This document shows, piece by piece, positions 24,913-33,761 of a DNA stretch of 35,610 bases. The translations under genes were made by a program, and so were the position numbers. Source of the stretch: Gemmatimonadota bacterium. Its GTDB lineage: Bacteria > Gemmatimonadota > Gemmatimonadetes > Gemmatimonadales > Gemmatimonadaceae. The first letter of the stretch is position 1. Each line of letters opens with the position of its first letter. The notes below the pieces were generated by a model, which was not told the origin of the DNA, ran no database searches, and saw only the letters and a list, made by a program, of their open reading frames with translations. Location of the stretch: assembly GCA_031127095.1 (NCBI GenBank), contig JARIEX010000020.1, positions 1 to 35,610 on the forward strand, given 5' to 3'.

Positions 24913-25869
24913 ATGCGTGCGGGTGAACGCACCACGCCGGACGCGGGGACCGTGGCACCACCGACGCTGCGCGTGTCCGTCGTGACCATGGCCTTCAACC
25001 GGCCTGCGGCGTTGCGGGCCTGCTTGTCGTCGCTGGCTGCACAGTCGCTGCCCCGGTGCGATTTCGAAGTCGTGGTGGTGGACGTGTCCGCGTCGTCTGT
25101 CGCGTCCATCCTCGCGGAGTTTGCGACGCAGCTGCAACTGGTGCACCACGTGGTGCCCAACGGTGGTGTGGCCGCCAACCGCAATGCGGGCGCCGACCGG
25201 GCGCGCGGAGCGGTGCTGGCCTTCCTCGACGACGACTGTCGCGCGGATGGTGAGTGGCTGGCCCACCTCGTGCCCCTCGTGGAGCAGCACCGCGACGCGC
25301 TGGTGGCCGGGCGCGTGGTGCACGACGCACGGCACGCCGCGCTCCCCGCAGCCGGCCAGGTGATTACCGACGCGGTGGACGCCTTCTTCAATCCGCCCGG
25401 TGCCCCACCGCGTTTTCTGCCGGGGCTCAACTTCGCCCTCAACCGGGACGCCTACCTCGCGCTGGGTGGGTGCGACGTGCGCTATGGCCGGCTGGCGGCG
25501 GAAGACCGCGACTTCGTGGACCGGTGGCGGCAGGCGGGCGGGCAGCTGGTGCGCTGTCCGCACACGCACGTGCACCACGATCACCGGAGCTCGTTGAGCG
25601 GCTTCGTCCGGCAGTATGTCAACTACGGCCGCGGCGCGTGGCGCTACCACCGGGCGCGCCGCGTGCGGCGCAGTGGGCGGATGGCCGACGACCTGCGCCT
25701 GCATGTGGGGCTGCCGCGGTATCTGCCCGCGTCGCTCGCCCGCCTGCCGTGGCCCACGCGCCTGCCGGTCCTGCTGTTGCTGGGCGTCTGGCAGGTGGCG
25801 AATGCGGCCGGCTTTGTCTGGCAGGCGGTGGCGGATACGCTCGCACCGACGCGTTCGGGCAGGAACTGA
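24913..25869 (+). CDS. Family 2 glycosyltransferase
   Basis: About 318 residues from ATG 24913; GTG 24883, immediately after the amidase stop, is an in-frame alternative. The GT-A fold is clear: VSVVTMAFNRPAALRACLSSLAAQSL, then NGGVAANRNAGADRARGAVLAFLDDDCR, where DDD is the nucleotide-sugar/metal motif, and the acceptor-side AAEDRDFVDRW. The C-terminal 60 residues include a hydrophobic stretch (LPVLLLLGVWQVANAAGFVW) that could anchor it to the inner membrane. It probably transfers a sugar from a nucleotide-sugar to a surface glycan. The next glycosyltransferase starts two bases after its stop, so it belongs to the kinase-amidase-glycosyltransferase transcription unit. Donor and acceptor cannot be predicted. 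Confidence 0.9.
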   Translation: MRAGERTTPDAGTVAPPTLRVSVVTMAFNRPAALRACLSSLAAQSLPRCDFEVVVVDVSASSVASILAEFATQLQLVHHVVPNGGVAANRNAGADRARGAVLAFLDDDCRADGEWLAHLVPLVEQHRDALVAGRVVHDARHAALPAAGQVITDAVDAFFNPPGAPPRFLPGLNFALNRDAYLALGGCDVRYGRLAAEDRDFVDRWRQAGGQLVRCPHTHVHHDHRSSLSGFVRQYVNYGRGAWRYHRARRVRRSGRMADDLRLHVGLPRYLPASLARLPWPTRLPVLLLLGVWQVANAAGFVWQAVADTLAPTRSGRN

Positions 25870-25871
25870 CC

Positions 25872-27002
25872 ATGCACGTCTGCCTGATGTGCATCGAGTT
25901 CTTCGGGGATTCGATCTATGGTGGCTTTGGCCGCTCCACGCGCTTTATCGGACGGGAACTGGCGCGTCGGGGGGTGCAGGTGTCGGTGGTCGTCTCTCGG
26001 CGGTCACCCGATCGCCCGGACCGGTACGAGCTCGAGGGGATGACGGTGCATCAGGTGGCGCCGGCCCGGATGGACCACGCCGTACGGTTGTTCCGCACGC
26101 TCCGCGCCGATGTGTACCACTCGCAGGACACGTCGATGCTCACCCTGCTGGCCCGGATCGCCTGTCCGCAGGCGGCGCACGTGGTGACCTTTCGCGATCC
26201 CATGGACCCTGTGGACTGGCGCATCGAATCCGACCACGCCGGCATGCCGGCGGCCGGGTGGTGGAGTTACCGGCAGTTCATCGGCAATCCGCTGGTCACG
26301 CGCGCGGTGCGGCAGGCCGATGGGCGCTACGGGGCGGCCACGTTCATCGGCCCCAAGGCGCAGGCCATTTTCGGGTTGCCGGAGACGCCCCCCCTGTTGG
26401 CATCGCCGGTGGACCTGCCGCGCACCGACACCCCGAAGGCCACGCGTCCCACGATCTGTTGGGTGGGGCGATGGGAGGGGCGCAAGCGCATCGAGCACTT
26501 CTTCGCGCTCGCGGCCGCCAATCCGCACGTGACCTGCGTGGCCGTGGGTGGCGCGCGCGACGCGCAGCGCGACCGGGCGCTGCGGGTGCAGTACAGCGGC
26601 CTGCCCAATCTCCTCATGCCCGGCGTGCTCGATCAGTTTGCCGACCCGGCGTGGAGCCGCGTGATGGGCGAAAGTTGGGTGCTGGTGAACACCTCGCTGC
26701 GCGAGGGGCTGCCCACCACGTTCCTGGAAGCGGCGGCCCACCGGACCGCCATTCTGAGCGGCAACGACCCGGACGGGTTTGCCAGCCGGTTTGGTGCACA
26801 TGCCGAGGAGGGGCGCCTGCAGGAGTCGCTGACGTGGCTGCTGGCGCACAACCGCTGGCGCACGCTGGGGCAGGCGGGATACGCCTACGTGGCCCAACAG
26901 TTCGCGACCGAACCGGCACTGCAGGCACACCTCGATGCCTACGCCGCGGCCATCGACGCGGCGCGGCGCCGCACGGGGGCCTCGTCGCGCCGCGCCTCAT
27001 GA
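25872..27002 (+). CDS. GT-B glycosyltransferase (GT4-like)
   Basis: 376 residues. The N-terminal half shows the GT4 start MHVCLMCIEFF with a glycine-rich YGGFGRSTRFIGRELARRGVQVSVVV. The C-terminal half has a nucleotide-sugar binding Rossmann fold: ICWVGRWEGRKRIEHF, followed by VLVNTSLREGLPTTFLEAAAH, where the family's E-x7-E pattern is represented by REGLPTTFLE. ATG 25872 lies two bases after the preceding stop and is the natural start, although the frame is open upstream. Its own stop overlaps the next ATG (ATGA), so translation of all three transferases is probably coupled. Likely role: retaining transfer of a hexose to a surface polysaccharide or lipid-linked glycan. Confidence 0.9.
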   Translation: MHVCLMCIEFFGDSIYGGFGRSTRFIGRELARRGVQVSVVVSRRSPDRPDRYELEGMTVHQVAPARMDHAVRLFRTLRADVYHSQDTSMLTLLARIACPQAAHVVTFRDPMDPVDWRIESDHAGMPAAGWWSYRQFIGNPLVTRAVRQADGRYGAATFIGPKAQAIFGLPETPPLLASPVDLPRTDTPKATRPTICWVGRWEGRKRIEHFFALAAANPHVTCVAVGGARDAQRDRALRVQYSGLPNLLMPGVLDQFADPAWSRVMGESWVLVNTSLREGLPTTFLEAAAHRTAILSGNDPDGFASRFGAHAEEGRLQESLTWLLAHNRWRTLGQAGYAYVAQQFATEPALQAHLDAYAAAIDAARRRTGASSRRAS

Positions 27003-27922
27003 CCGGCGCGCCCGACGTCACCGTCATCATCCCGACCCGGAACCGACGGGCGCTGCTGCAGGAGTGCCTCGACAGCCTGCGGCGACAGGAGGGCGTGCCG
27101 TGGGAGGCCATCGTGGTGGACGATGCCTCCACCGATGACAGCTGGCGCTGGTTGGCGCAGCTCGACGACCCGCGCGTGTCGGCGATCCGGCAGGAGGTGC
27201 CGCAGCGACAGGCGGTGGCCCGCAACCGGGCGCTGCCGATGGCCCGTGGCCGCCACGTCCTGTTCCTCGATGACGACGACCTGCTCACGCCCGGCGCCCT
27301 CGCGGTGCTCTCGGCGGCACTCGACGCGAACCCGCAGGCCGTGGCCGCGGTGGGCACGCGCGAAGATTGGTTCACGGCGCAGGGCTATCGGCGGCGGCAG
27401 ACGCACCCGCGGGGGCGTGGACCGCGTGACATCACCATGGCACTGCTGGCCGGCTGGTCGGCCATTCCCAGCCAGACGCTGCTCGTCACCGACGTGGTCC
27501 GCGCAGTGGGCGGCTATGCGCCCGAGCTGGTGCCCTGCGACGATCGCGACCTGATGCACAAGGTCACCCGTCACGGCCCGGTGGTGCTGTGCCCTGAGGT
27601 CGTGGTGATCTACCGCATCACGCCCACTCAATGGCGACCGGCCAACGTGCGGCAGCTGCGCGAGCGCGTGGCACGTCGCGCCATCCGGGAACTGCCCAAA
27701 TCGCAGTGGCGGCGGGCGCTACGCATCCGGCGGCTGGTGCGCCTGGTGGACGACGCGGAAGACCGGTGCACCACCGGCTCGCCGCTGCGGGCGCTCACGC
27801 CACTCGTTCAGGCCCTGCTTACCGCGCCCACGGTGCTGTTGTCGCCCATGATCGGGCCGTGGGTGGCGCGCCGGCTGGCCGGACGACTGGCGCGACGCCT
27901 GATCCCGGCGCCGTCGGTGTAG
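26999..27922 (+). CDS. Family 2 glycosyltransferase (second)
   Basis: 307 residues. GT-A motifs: VTVIIPTRNRRALLQECLDSLRRQ at the N-terminus, AIVVDDASTDDSW, then ARNRALPMARGRHVLFLDDDD (metal/nucleotide DDDD at about 91-94) and the acceptor-side LVPCDDRDLMHKV. The C-terminal 90 residues are Arg-rich with a hydrophobic stretch near LVQALLTAPTVLLSPMIGPW, possibly membrane-associated. ATG 26999 overlaps the TGA of the preceding transferase. It ends the forward cluster that starts with the kinase at 20525; the following ABC-F gene is on the other strand. As with its neighbours, a role in surface polysaccharide assembly is likely but the sugar is unknown. Confidence 0.9.
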   Translation: MTGAPDVTVIIPTRNRRALLQECLDSLRRQEGVPWEAIVVDDASTDDSWRWLAQLDDPRVSAIRQEVPQRQAVARNRALPMARGRHVLFLDDDDLLTPGALAVLSAALDANPQAVAAVGTREDWFTAQGYRRRQTHPRGRGPRDITMALLAGWSAIPSQTLLVTDVVRAVGGYAPELVPCDDRDLMHKVTRHGPVVLCPEVVVIYRITPTQWRPANVRQLRERVARRAIRELPKSQWRRALRIRRLVRLVDDAEDRCTTGSPLRALTPLVQALLTAPTVLLSPMIGPWVARRLAGRLARRLIPAPSV

Positions 27923-27929
27923 CCCGCGC

Positions 27930-27943
27930 GGCGGGCGCCCGCC
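27930..27943. terminator. GC palindrome between convergent genes
   Basis: The perfect palindrome ggcgggcgcccgcc lies in the 48-base gap between the last glycosyltransferase stop and the ABC-F stop. It has no T-tract in either direction, so a termination role is tentative. Confidence 0.27.
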
Positions 27944-27970
27944 CTCAGCGGACCCCCCTCGGTGGGCCCG

Positions 27971-29593
27971 TCAGCGCGCCCCGGCAGCCCGGCGGGCCCG
28001 ATCCGCCTCCCACTCATCGAACGGGCCGTCAAAGTCCATCAGGCGTGTGCCGTTGAACCACCACACGCGGGTGGCCACCTGCCGCAGAAAGGCGCGGTCG
28101 TGGCTCACCAGCAACACGGTGCCGTCGAACTCGTCGAGCGCATCTTCGAGCACTTCGATGTTCTCGACGTCGAGGTGATTGGTGGGTTCGTCGAGCACCA
28201 GCAGGTTGGCGCCGGTGAGCGTCATGAGCGCCAGCGCCATGCGGGCCCGCTCGCCGCCACTGAGGGTGCGGATTTCGCGGAATACTTCGTCGCCGCTGAA
28301 CCCGAAGGCGCCGAGATGATTCTGGATGTTGCCGCGGCTCCAGAGCGGCCGCTGCGCCTGAATGGCGTCCGACAGCGACAGCTTGAGCGGAAGGTCGGCC
28401 AAGTCCTGCCGGAACCACGCCGGCGTGATCGAACTGCCCACGCGCGCCTGGCCACCGGCCGGTGCGAGATCGCCGAGCATCGTGGAGATGAACGTGGATT
28501 TGCCGGCACCGTTGGGGCCCACCAGCGCCACGAAATCGTTGCGCCGCAGTGTCGCCGTGAAGTCGCTCACGAGCACGCGCCCCGGCACCTCCACGCGCAG
28601 CTCATCGATGGAGACCACCTGGTCGCCGCCGCGATCCGCGATCTTGAATTCCAGCGACATCGCGGCGGGATCGCCGACGGGCGGTGCGAGGCGCGGCAGC
28701 CGTTCGAGTCGCTTGCGTTTGCCTTTCGCCTGAAACGAGTTCACGCCGGCCAGATTCCGCCGGATGTACTCCTCTTCCTTCTTCACGTACGCGCGCTGCT
28801 TTTCCACTTCACGCTCGCGCGTCAGGCGTCGTTCGGCGCGCTGCGGTACGAACTGGCTGTAGTTCCCCTTGTACGCCTCGCTCGTTTTCGCCTCGATGTG
28901 CAGGATGTTCGTGCAGACGGCATCCATGAACGCACGATCGTGCGACACCACGAGTACGGTTTCGTCGCACTCCTTGAGCCACTCCTGCAGCCAGGTGGTG
29001 GTATCGAGGTCGAGGTGGTTGGTGGGTTCGTCGAGCATCAGCAGGTCGGCGGGCGCAATCAACTGCGCCGCCAGCCCCACTCGTCCACGCTCTCCACCCG
29101 ACAGCGTGGACACGAGCCGCGTCTTCGACTCCTCGGCATCGAAGCCGAGTCCCTGCAACACGGCATCCACGCGGGCGTGGTAGATGTACCCGCCGAGGTC
29201 GGCGAAGCGTTCCTGGTCGTGCCCGAATTTTTCGAGCATTTCGTCGGTGCACTTGTCACCCATCTCTCCGAGAGCCATTGCTTGGTCGGCAATGCGCTGT
29301 TCGAGCGCGATGACCTCACGCCAGGCGGCGGCGCCCGCCTGCCACACCGTGGTGGCGCCTTCAAAGGCCCGGTGCTGATCGAGCAGGGCATGTCGGAGTC
29401 CCGGCTTCCGGGCGACGGCACCGACCGTGGGCTGGATGTCGCCGGTGATGACGCCGAAGATCGACGTCTTGCCGGCGCCATTGCGGCCGATGATCCCCCA
29501 CCGCTCACCTTCGGCGACGGTGAAGGTGATGTCTTTGAGGAGTTCGGTGGCTCCGAAGGAGATACCGATATTGGAGCAGGAGAGAAGCGTCAC
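27971..29593 (-). CDS. ABC-F family ATPase (ribosome-associated, Uup/EttA-like)
   Basis: 540 residues with two ABC modules and no membrane segments. Module 1: Walker A GRNGAGKT (36-43), LSGGE (164-168), LDEPTNHLD (187-195). Module 2: Walker A GPNGAGKS (359-366), LSGGE (444-448), LDEPTNHLD (467-475). Between them is a charged linker of about 55 residues (RRLTREREVEKQ, KGKRKRLERLPR), the domain that contacts the ribosomal P-site in ABC-F proteins. These ATPases resolve stalled ribosomes, gate elongation or protect against ribosome-targeting antibiotics; which of these applies cannot be told from sequence. The start is GTG 29593, since no upstream ATG fits and the protein begins at the normal position. 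It is divergent from the phosphatase gene with only 48 bases between. Confidence 0.93.
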   Translation of the reverse strand: MTLLSCSNIGISFGATELLKDITFTVAEGERWGIIGRNGAGKTSIFGVITGDIQPTVGAVARKPGLRHALLDQHRAFEGATTVWQAGAAAWREVIALEQRIADQAMALGEMGDKCTDEMLEKFGHDQERFADLGGYIYHARVDAVLQGLGFDAEESKTRLVSTLSGGERGRVGLAAQLIAPADLLMLDEPTNHLDLDTTTWLQEWLKECDETVLVVSHDRAFMDAVCTNILHIEAKTSEAYKGNYSQFVPQRAERRLTREREVEKQRAYVKKEEEYIRRNLAGVNSFQAKGKRKRLERLPRLAPPVGDPAAMSLEFKIADRGGDQVVSIDELRVEVPGRVLVSDFTATLRRNDFVALVGPNGAGKSTFISTMLGDLAPAGGQARVGSSITPAWFRQDLADLPLKLSLSDAIQAQRPLWSRGNIQNHLGAFGFSGDEVFREIRTLSGGERARMALALMTLTGANLLVLDEPTNHLDVENIEVLEDALDEFDGTVLLVSHDRAFLRQVATRVWWFNGTRLMDFDGPFDEWEADRARRAAGAR

Positions 29594-29641
29594 GCGGCGA
29601 GGAAGGCGTCAGGTGGAAGAGGTCGCCGTAAATTACACTGT
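29594..29641. promoter_or_regulatory. 48-base divergent intergenic region
   Basis: This gap should hold promoters for both the ABC-F and phosphatase genes. A TACACT at 29634-29639 resembles a forward -10, but it lies only two bases from the phosphatase ATG, so it would imply transcription starting inside the gene; this argues against it. Confidence 0.3.
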
Positions 29642-30628
29642 ATGCGTACCATCCTCCCCGTCCTCCTCGGCCTCACGTTGCTGTCGGCTTGCCGTCTCCC
29701 CGTAGGCCGGACCGCGCACGTCCCGCGCAAGGCCGTGTTCATTTTGCTCGATGGCATCCCCGCCGATGTGATCGAACGGGTGGACACCCCGATGCTCGAT
29801 GAGATCGCCGCGGCCGGTGGGTACGCACGCGCCTCCGTGGGCGGCCAAAGGGGTGGGCGCACCGAAACGCCGACCATCTCGGCGCCCGGCTACATGAGCC
29901 TCCTCACGGGCACGTGGGCGAACAAGCACAACGTGTGGAACAACAGCAACCAGTCGCCCAACTATGCGTACTGGAACCTGTTCCGCATCGTGGAGTCGGT
30001 TGACCCGTCCCGGACCACCGCGCTCTTCTCCACGTGGCTCGACAATCGCACGGTGCTCGTGGGCGAAGGGCGCCCGGGGGCGGGCGACTTCCGGCTTGAT
30101 CACACCGCCGACGGGTTCGAGCAGGACACCGTGGCCTTTCCGCATGATCGGGCGTCGCGATACATCCAGGCCATCGATGAACGCGTGGCCACGGACGCCG
30201 CGCAGTACATCGCGGCGAACGGGCCCGACCTGTCGTGGGTGTATCTCCAGCACACCGACGACGTGGCCCACGCGAATGGTGACAGCGAGGCGTTTCATGC
30301 CGCGGTGCGTCAGGCGGATGCTCGGGTGGGACGCATCTGGTCAGCCGTGAAGCAGCGCCAGGCGCTGGGCGAGCATTGGATGATCGTGGTGACGACCGAT
30401 CACGGGCGCGATGCCCGCACCGGGAGAGGGCACGGCGGGCAGTCGGAGCGGGAGCGCATCACCTGGATCGTGACCAATCAGTCGCGGCTCAATGCGCGCT
30501 TCACACGTGGCACGCCGGCGATCGTGGATATCGCGCCCTCGATCCTGCAGCATCTGCGCATCGCGGTGCCCGCCGCGGTGGCGCGTGAGATGGATGGTGT
30601 GTCGTTCCTGCGGCGCGGGGCGCGCTGA
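29642..30628 (+). CDS. Alkaline-phosphatase-superfamily lipoprotein (NPP-like)
   Basis: 328 residues. A lipoprotein signal (LLGLTLLSAC, Cys17) is followed by a nucleotide pyrophosphatase/phosphodiesterase-type core. Metal and catalytic landmarks: LLDGIPAD with D37, the nucleophile region ETPTISAPGYMSLLTG with Ser80 at the usual Thr/Ser position, HTDDVAHANG (second metal aspartates and histidine) and VVTTDHGRD, with a later histidine in GRGHGG. It should hydrolyse phosphomonoesters, phosphodiesters or related esters outside the inner membrane. The open frame extends far upstream, but ATG 29642 directly precedes the signal peptide. It is divergent from the ABC-F gene and converges on the BTAD regulator with 37 bases between. 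No phosphate-regulation site is visible. Confidence 0.87.
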   Translation: MRTILPVLLGLTLLSACRLPVGRTAHVPRKAVFILLDGIPADVIERVDTPMLDEIAAAGGYARASVGGQRGGRTETPTISAPGYMSLLTGTWANKHNVWNNSNQSPNYAYWNLFRIVESVDPSRTTALFSTWLDNRTVLVGEGRPGAGDFRLDHTADGFEQDTVAFPHDRASRYIQAIDERVATDAAQYIAANGPDLSWVYLQHTDDVAHANGDSEAFHAAVRQADARVGRIWSAVKQRQALGEHWMIVVTTDHGRDARTGRGHGGQSERERITWIVTNQSRLNARFTRGTPAIVDIAPSILQHLRIAVPAAVAREMDGVSFLRRGAR

Positions 30629-30665
30629 GCCGTGTGATGCCGTCGACGTCCTGCGACGCGCGGTC

Positions 30666-33605
30666 CTATGGCCTCGTGATGGCAGCTGGCCGCGCGGAGG
30701 TCGCATCCAACCGGCCCATCCCCGCCTCCGCGAGGTCGCGGAGCGGACGGAGTTCGGCCTCCGCATCCGCCAGCAGCACCACGGCCTGCCGGTAGTGACC
30801 AAGGGCGTCCGCGCGGCGACCCGCCCGTTCGGCAAGCTCGCCGCGCCGCACGAGACTGGGGGCGAGGTACACGTAGTCGAGCCGCGCCCCAAGCGGGATG
30901 GACGCGAACGCTGTGGCGGCCAGCACATCACGACCGGAGGCCACCAGTGCGTCGGCCCGCTGCCATCGTTCACGGGTGCGGGAGAAGTACGTGGACCGCC
31001 CCGCAAATTGATACGGAACGACCGGCACAAAGTCTTCGAGCACACGCGGCGCGCGGCGTCCCGCCCGCCGACCGGATTCGGTGGTCAGGCCGAGCTGCAG
31101 ATCGGGGCAGAGCGCCCGCACGCGGTCCAACGCGCCGCTGTCACAACGCAGCGGCGGCGGCACGCGTCCGTCGGCCAGCGCGAGTTGCGCTTGCAGGTAG
31201 GCGGTGAGTACACGCGCGGCCGGGACGTCAACACCGACATCGAGACTCAGCGGCAGACTGCCGGTGGAGAGCCCCGCGAGGTTATCGAGGCCTCGTTGGG
31301 CGTCGCGCCGCCGCTCGGCGCTGACCATCGCAAAGGGGAGCGTCGCGAAGTACGCCCGGCTCCAGGCCGCTGCGACGGGGTCGAGCGGGGCCGCCAGATC
31401 GAGCTCACGCCATGCCTCCGTGAATCGCCCGCGCGCCACGGCCAGATGTGCCAGCGCAACGTGCCCCTGCGCCTGCACCGTGCGCGGGTACGATGCGACC
31501 GTCAGCCGCCGCGCGAGCGGGGCCGCGGCGGACGGATCCGCCATCATACCAGCGAGCATGCTGTGCAGATAAAAGAGCGAATAGTCGGGGAGCGAATCGA
31601 GCAGTGGCTGCACGGCCGCGATCGACGCCGTGGTGCCGATGCCGTACGCCGCGAGCACACGCGACTCGCCGGCGACGGCGCCGCGCGCGCCGAGACGCTC
31701 GAGCTGGCGCAGTAACGCGCGCAGTGCCGGCGCATTCCGGGCCCGCGCCTCGGTGCGGAAACCGTGGACGATCGCTTCGAAGTTGCTGCTGTCGAGCGCG
31801 ATCACCATGCGCCACGCATCGGTGGCGTCGTCCATTGACTGCCCGAGCACGGCGGCGCCATGGAACAGCACCTCGGCCAGCTGGAACCACGCGTCGCGGT
31901 CGAAGCGGTCGCTGGTCGCGAGCTCGCGGAAGATCGCCTCGGCACGAACCCCGTCGCCGGCGCGCCACCGGGCGTACCCGGTGAACAGCTCGCGATTGCG
32001 ACCGGTGATGGCCGTGGCGCGCTTCAGCGCCTCCACGATGGCGCTGTCCGCATCCTGCGTACGCTGGGTGTACTCGGCGGCGATAGCGCGCCGGTACCAT
32101 GCCTCCGCGAAGCGCGCATCCAGCACGGTCGCGTCACGGAACGCCTTCCATGCCCCATCGAAGTCTCCCCGACGCAACAGCATCTCGCCGTCGAGGTACG
32201 TGCGGAGCGTGCCGGGCACCACGCTGCCACGCAGCCCGGCCGCGCGGGTGCGCTCGCCCAACTCCGGATACAGCGCCGCCGTGAGTTCGCGCGCGAGCTG
32301 GTCGGCCACCACGAGCACGGAGTCTCGGGAGCCCGTGACCGACAGGTGCACCGGGCTCGTGGCGTTCAGGTCGAGATCGACACGCAGCTGACTCGACGCG
32401 AGGTCCAGCGAACCATTGACGACGACGTGGGGCGCGAGCGGTTCGCCATTGCGCGGATTTGACGCCGCGCGGTGCACGAGGCGGACCCCATTGGCGCCCT
32501 GTGCCCCACTCACGAGGGCATCGGCCAGCACGGTCGCCAGCGCTCGCGCGCCGACGCTATCGCCGCGCAAGACAAAGGGCTCAATGATCACGTCACGCGG
32601 GGGTGACGCGGCATTTCGGAAGGGCTCGACGTCGGGCTGGGTGCCGGAGCGGCGTACCGCTTCGGCGGCCAACGCTACCACACCAGCCACCAGTGCGACC
32701 GCCAACGTACCGCCACGCCAGCGCGGGATACTGGCACGGCGGGGCACGGCCGGCGGTGGCGGAGGTGGAGGAGGTGCGGCCGGTGCAGCGGGCGGTGCGG
32801 CCGGTGCGGCCGACGGTGCGGCGGGCGGCTCCGCTTCACTGCTGTCGGCGGACACGGGCGCAGCCGTCCACGCGGCCGGGCGCGCGACGAATCGCTGCGC
32901 GAGGCGCGCCAGCACCTCCGGATCGGGCTCGACCTCCAACTCCGTGCGCATCCGCCGCTCCCACGCCGCGGCGGCGGCCCGCGCGGCCGACGGGTCGCCG
33001 GCACTGGTCACCGCATACACGTACCCGAGCAACGCGCTGCTGTCGAACGGAAACAGCGACAACACGCGCTCCCGGCAGCGTCGAGCGGCCGGCCAATCGC
33101 CCTGCGCTTCGTCGGCGTCGGCGCGTTGCTCGAGGGCGGACCGGAGGCGTTGCGCGGTGTCGACGCGCACCGCGTCCACCCACCGTTCGAATTCTGCGGC
33201 GCCCTTGATGTAGAGCCCTTCCACGAAGGTGCCGCGGTAGAGCGCCACGGCGCGAAACACATCGCCGTCCGCCAGCGCTGACCGAAACCGGATCAGATCG
33301 GTGGACAGCGCGTCGGGGTTGAAGGTCAGGTCGTGCGCGGTCGCCCGAATGACGTCGTCACCCAGTTCCCGCTTGAGCACATACAGGGCCTGCGTGAGCA
33401 GCCGGCGGGCGCCGGCGATGTCTTGCTCGGGCCAGAGAAGACCAATCGCCCGTTCGCGCGCGACGGGCGACGGAAACGCCTCGGCGACCACAGCCAGGAG
33501 CGCGAGGCGTCGCGGCTGCGCGGCGCCGGCGGGCACCGCGGTGGGGGTGTCCACCACGGTGATGGCCGCCGCGCCAAGCAAATGCAGCTCGAACGCGGAC
33601 GGCAT
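30666..33605 (-). CDS. Membrane-anchored BTAD/SARP-type regulator with TPR-like C-terminus
   Basis: 979 residues from ATG 33605. An OmpR-like winged helix (about 3-95, FELHLLGAAAITV then LLTQALYVLKRELGDD) is followed by the bacterial transcriptional activation domain (about 95-236; DVFRAVALYRGTFVEGL, PAARRCRERVLSLFPFDSSAL, ELEVEPDPEVL). An Ala/Pro linker with eight prolines precedes one membrane helix (about 299-316, GTLAVALVAGVVALAAEAV). The outside part starts with a FlgO/TolB-N-like segment (RDVIIEPFVLRGDSVGARALATVLADAL) and then helical repeats resembling TPRs. A DNA-binding domain tied to a membrane is unusual for this class and suggests direct signal transduction. ATG 33632, nine codons upstream, is an alternative that would give a nearly leaderless mRNA relative to the TATAAT at 33643-33638; 33605 gives the typical family N-terminus. 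Confidence 0.87.
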   Translation of the reverse strand: MPSAFELHLLGAAAITVVDTPTAVPAGAAQPRRLALLAVVAEAFPSPVARERAIGLLWPEQDIAGARRLLTQALYVLKRELGDDVIRATAHDLTFNPDALSTDLIRFRSALADGDVFRAVALYRGTFVEGLYIKGAAEFERWVDAVRVDTAQRLRSALEQRADADEAQGDWPAARRCRERVLSLFPFDSSALLGYVYAVTSAGDPSAARAAAAAWERRMRTELEVEPDPEVLARLAQRFVARPAAWTAAPVSADSSEAEPPAAPSAAPAAPPAAPAAPPPPPPPPAVPRRASIPRWRGGTLAVALVAGVVALAAEAVRRSGTQPDVEPFRNAASPPRDVIIEPFVLRGDSVGARALATVLADALVSGAQGANGVRLVHRAASNPRNGEPLAPHVVVNGSLDLASSQLRVDLDLNATSPVHLSVTGSRDSVLVVADQLARELTAALYPELGERTRAAGLRGSVVPGTLRTYLDGEMLLRRGDFDGAWKAFRDATVLDARFAEAWYRRAIAAEYTQRTQDADSAIVEALKRATAITGRNRELFTGYARWRAGDGVRAEAIFRELATSDRFDRDAWFQLAEVLFHGAAVLGQSMDDATDAWRMVIALDSSNFEAIVHGFRTEARARNAPALRALLRQLERLGARGAVAGESRVLAAYGIGTTASIAAVQPLLDSLPDYSLFYLHSMLAGMMADPSAAAPLARRLTVASYPRTVQAQGHVALAHLAVARGRFTEAWRELDLAAPLDPVAAAWSRAYFATLPFAMVSAERRRDAQRGLDNLAGLSTGSLPLSLDVGVDVPAARVLTAYLQAQLALADGRVPPPLRCDSGALDRVRALCPDLQLGLTTESGRRAGRRAPRVLEDFVPVVPYQFAGRSTYFSRTRERWQRADALVASGRDVLAATAFASIPLGARLDYVYLAPSLVRRGELAERAGRRADALGHYRQAVVLLADAEAELRPLRDLAEAGMGRLDATSARPAAITRP

Positions 33606-33637
33606 GGCGCGCCGATCACCGGACTTAGGCATTGCCG

Positions 33638-33643
33638 ATTATA
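33638..33643 (-). promoter_or_regulatory. Consensus -10 (TATAAT) upstream of the BTAD regulator
   Basis: TATAAT on the reverse strand in an otherwise GC-rich gap predicts a transcription start near 33631, 26 bases before ATG 33605 or exactly at ATG 33632. No good -35 is visible; that position lies in a GC hairpin. Confidence 0.5.
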
Positions 33644-33655
33644 GTGTGCGTACCA

Positions 33656-33679
33656 CGCCGCCGCTTGCGGGCGGCGGCG
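33656..33679. terminator. Nine-base-pair GC hairpin between the Ig-like gene and the BTAD promoter
   Basis: Arms cgccgccgc (33656-33664) and gcggcggcg (33671-33679) are exact complements around a six-base loop. They sit 83 bases after the upstream gene's stop and over the -35 region of the TATAAT promoter. It could terminate transcription of the Ig-like gene or act as a regulatory site. It has no T-tract. Confidence 0.35.
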
Positions 33680-33761
33680 CGACACACACGCACGGACGTA
33701 ACGGTTCGCGCAACGCGCGTTCGACGTCCAGGAACGACGTGGCGCCCGCTGCCGCGACGCC

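Noticed and set aside
27962-29641. Upstream extension of the phosphatase frame to 888 codons.
   Set aside because: It is antisense to the ABC-F gene; a lipoprotein signal begins at ATG 29642.
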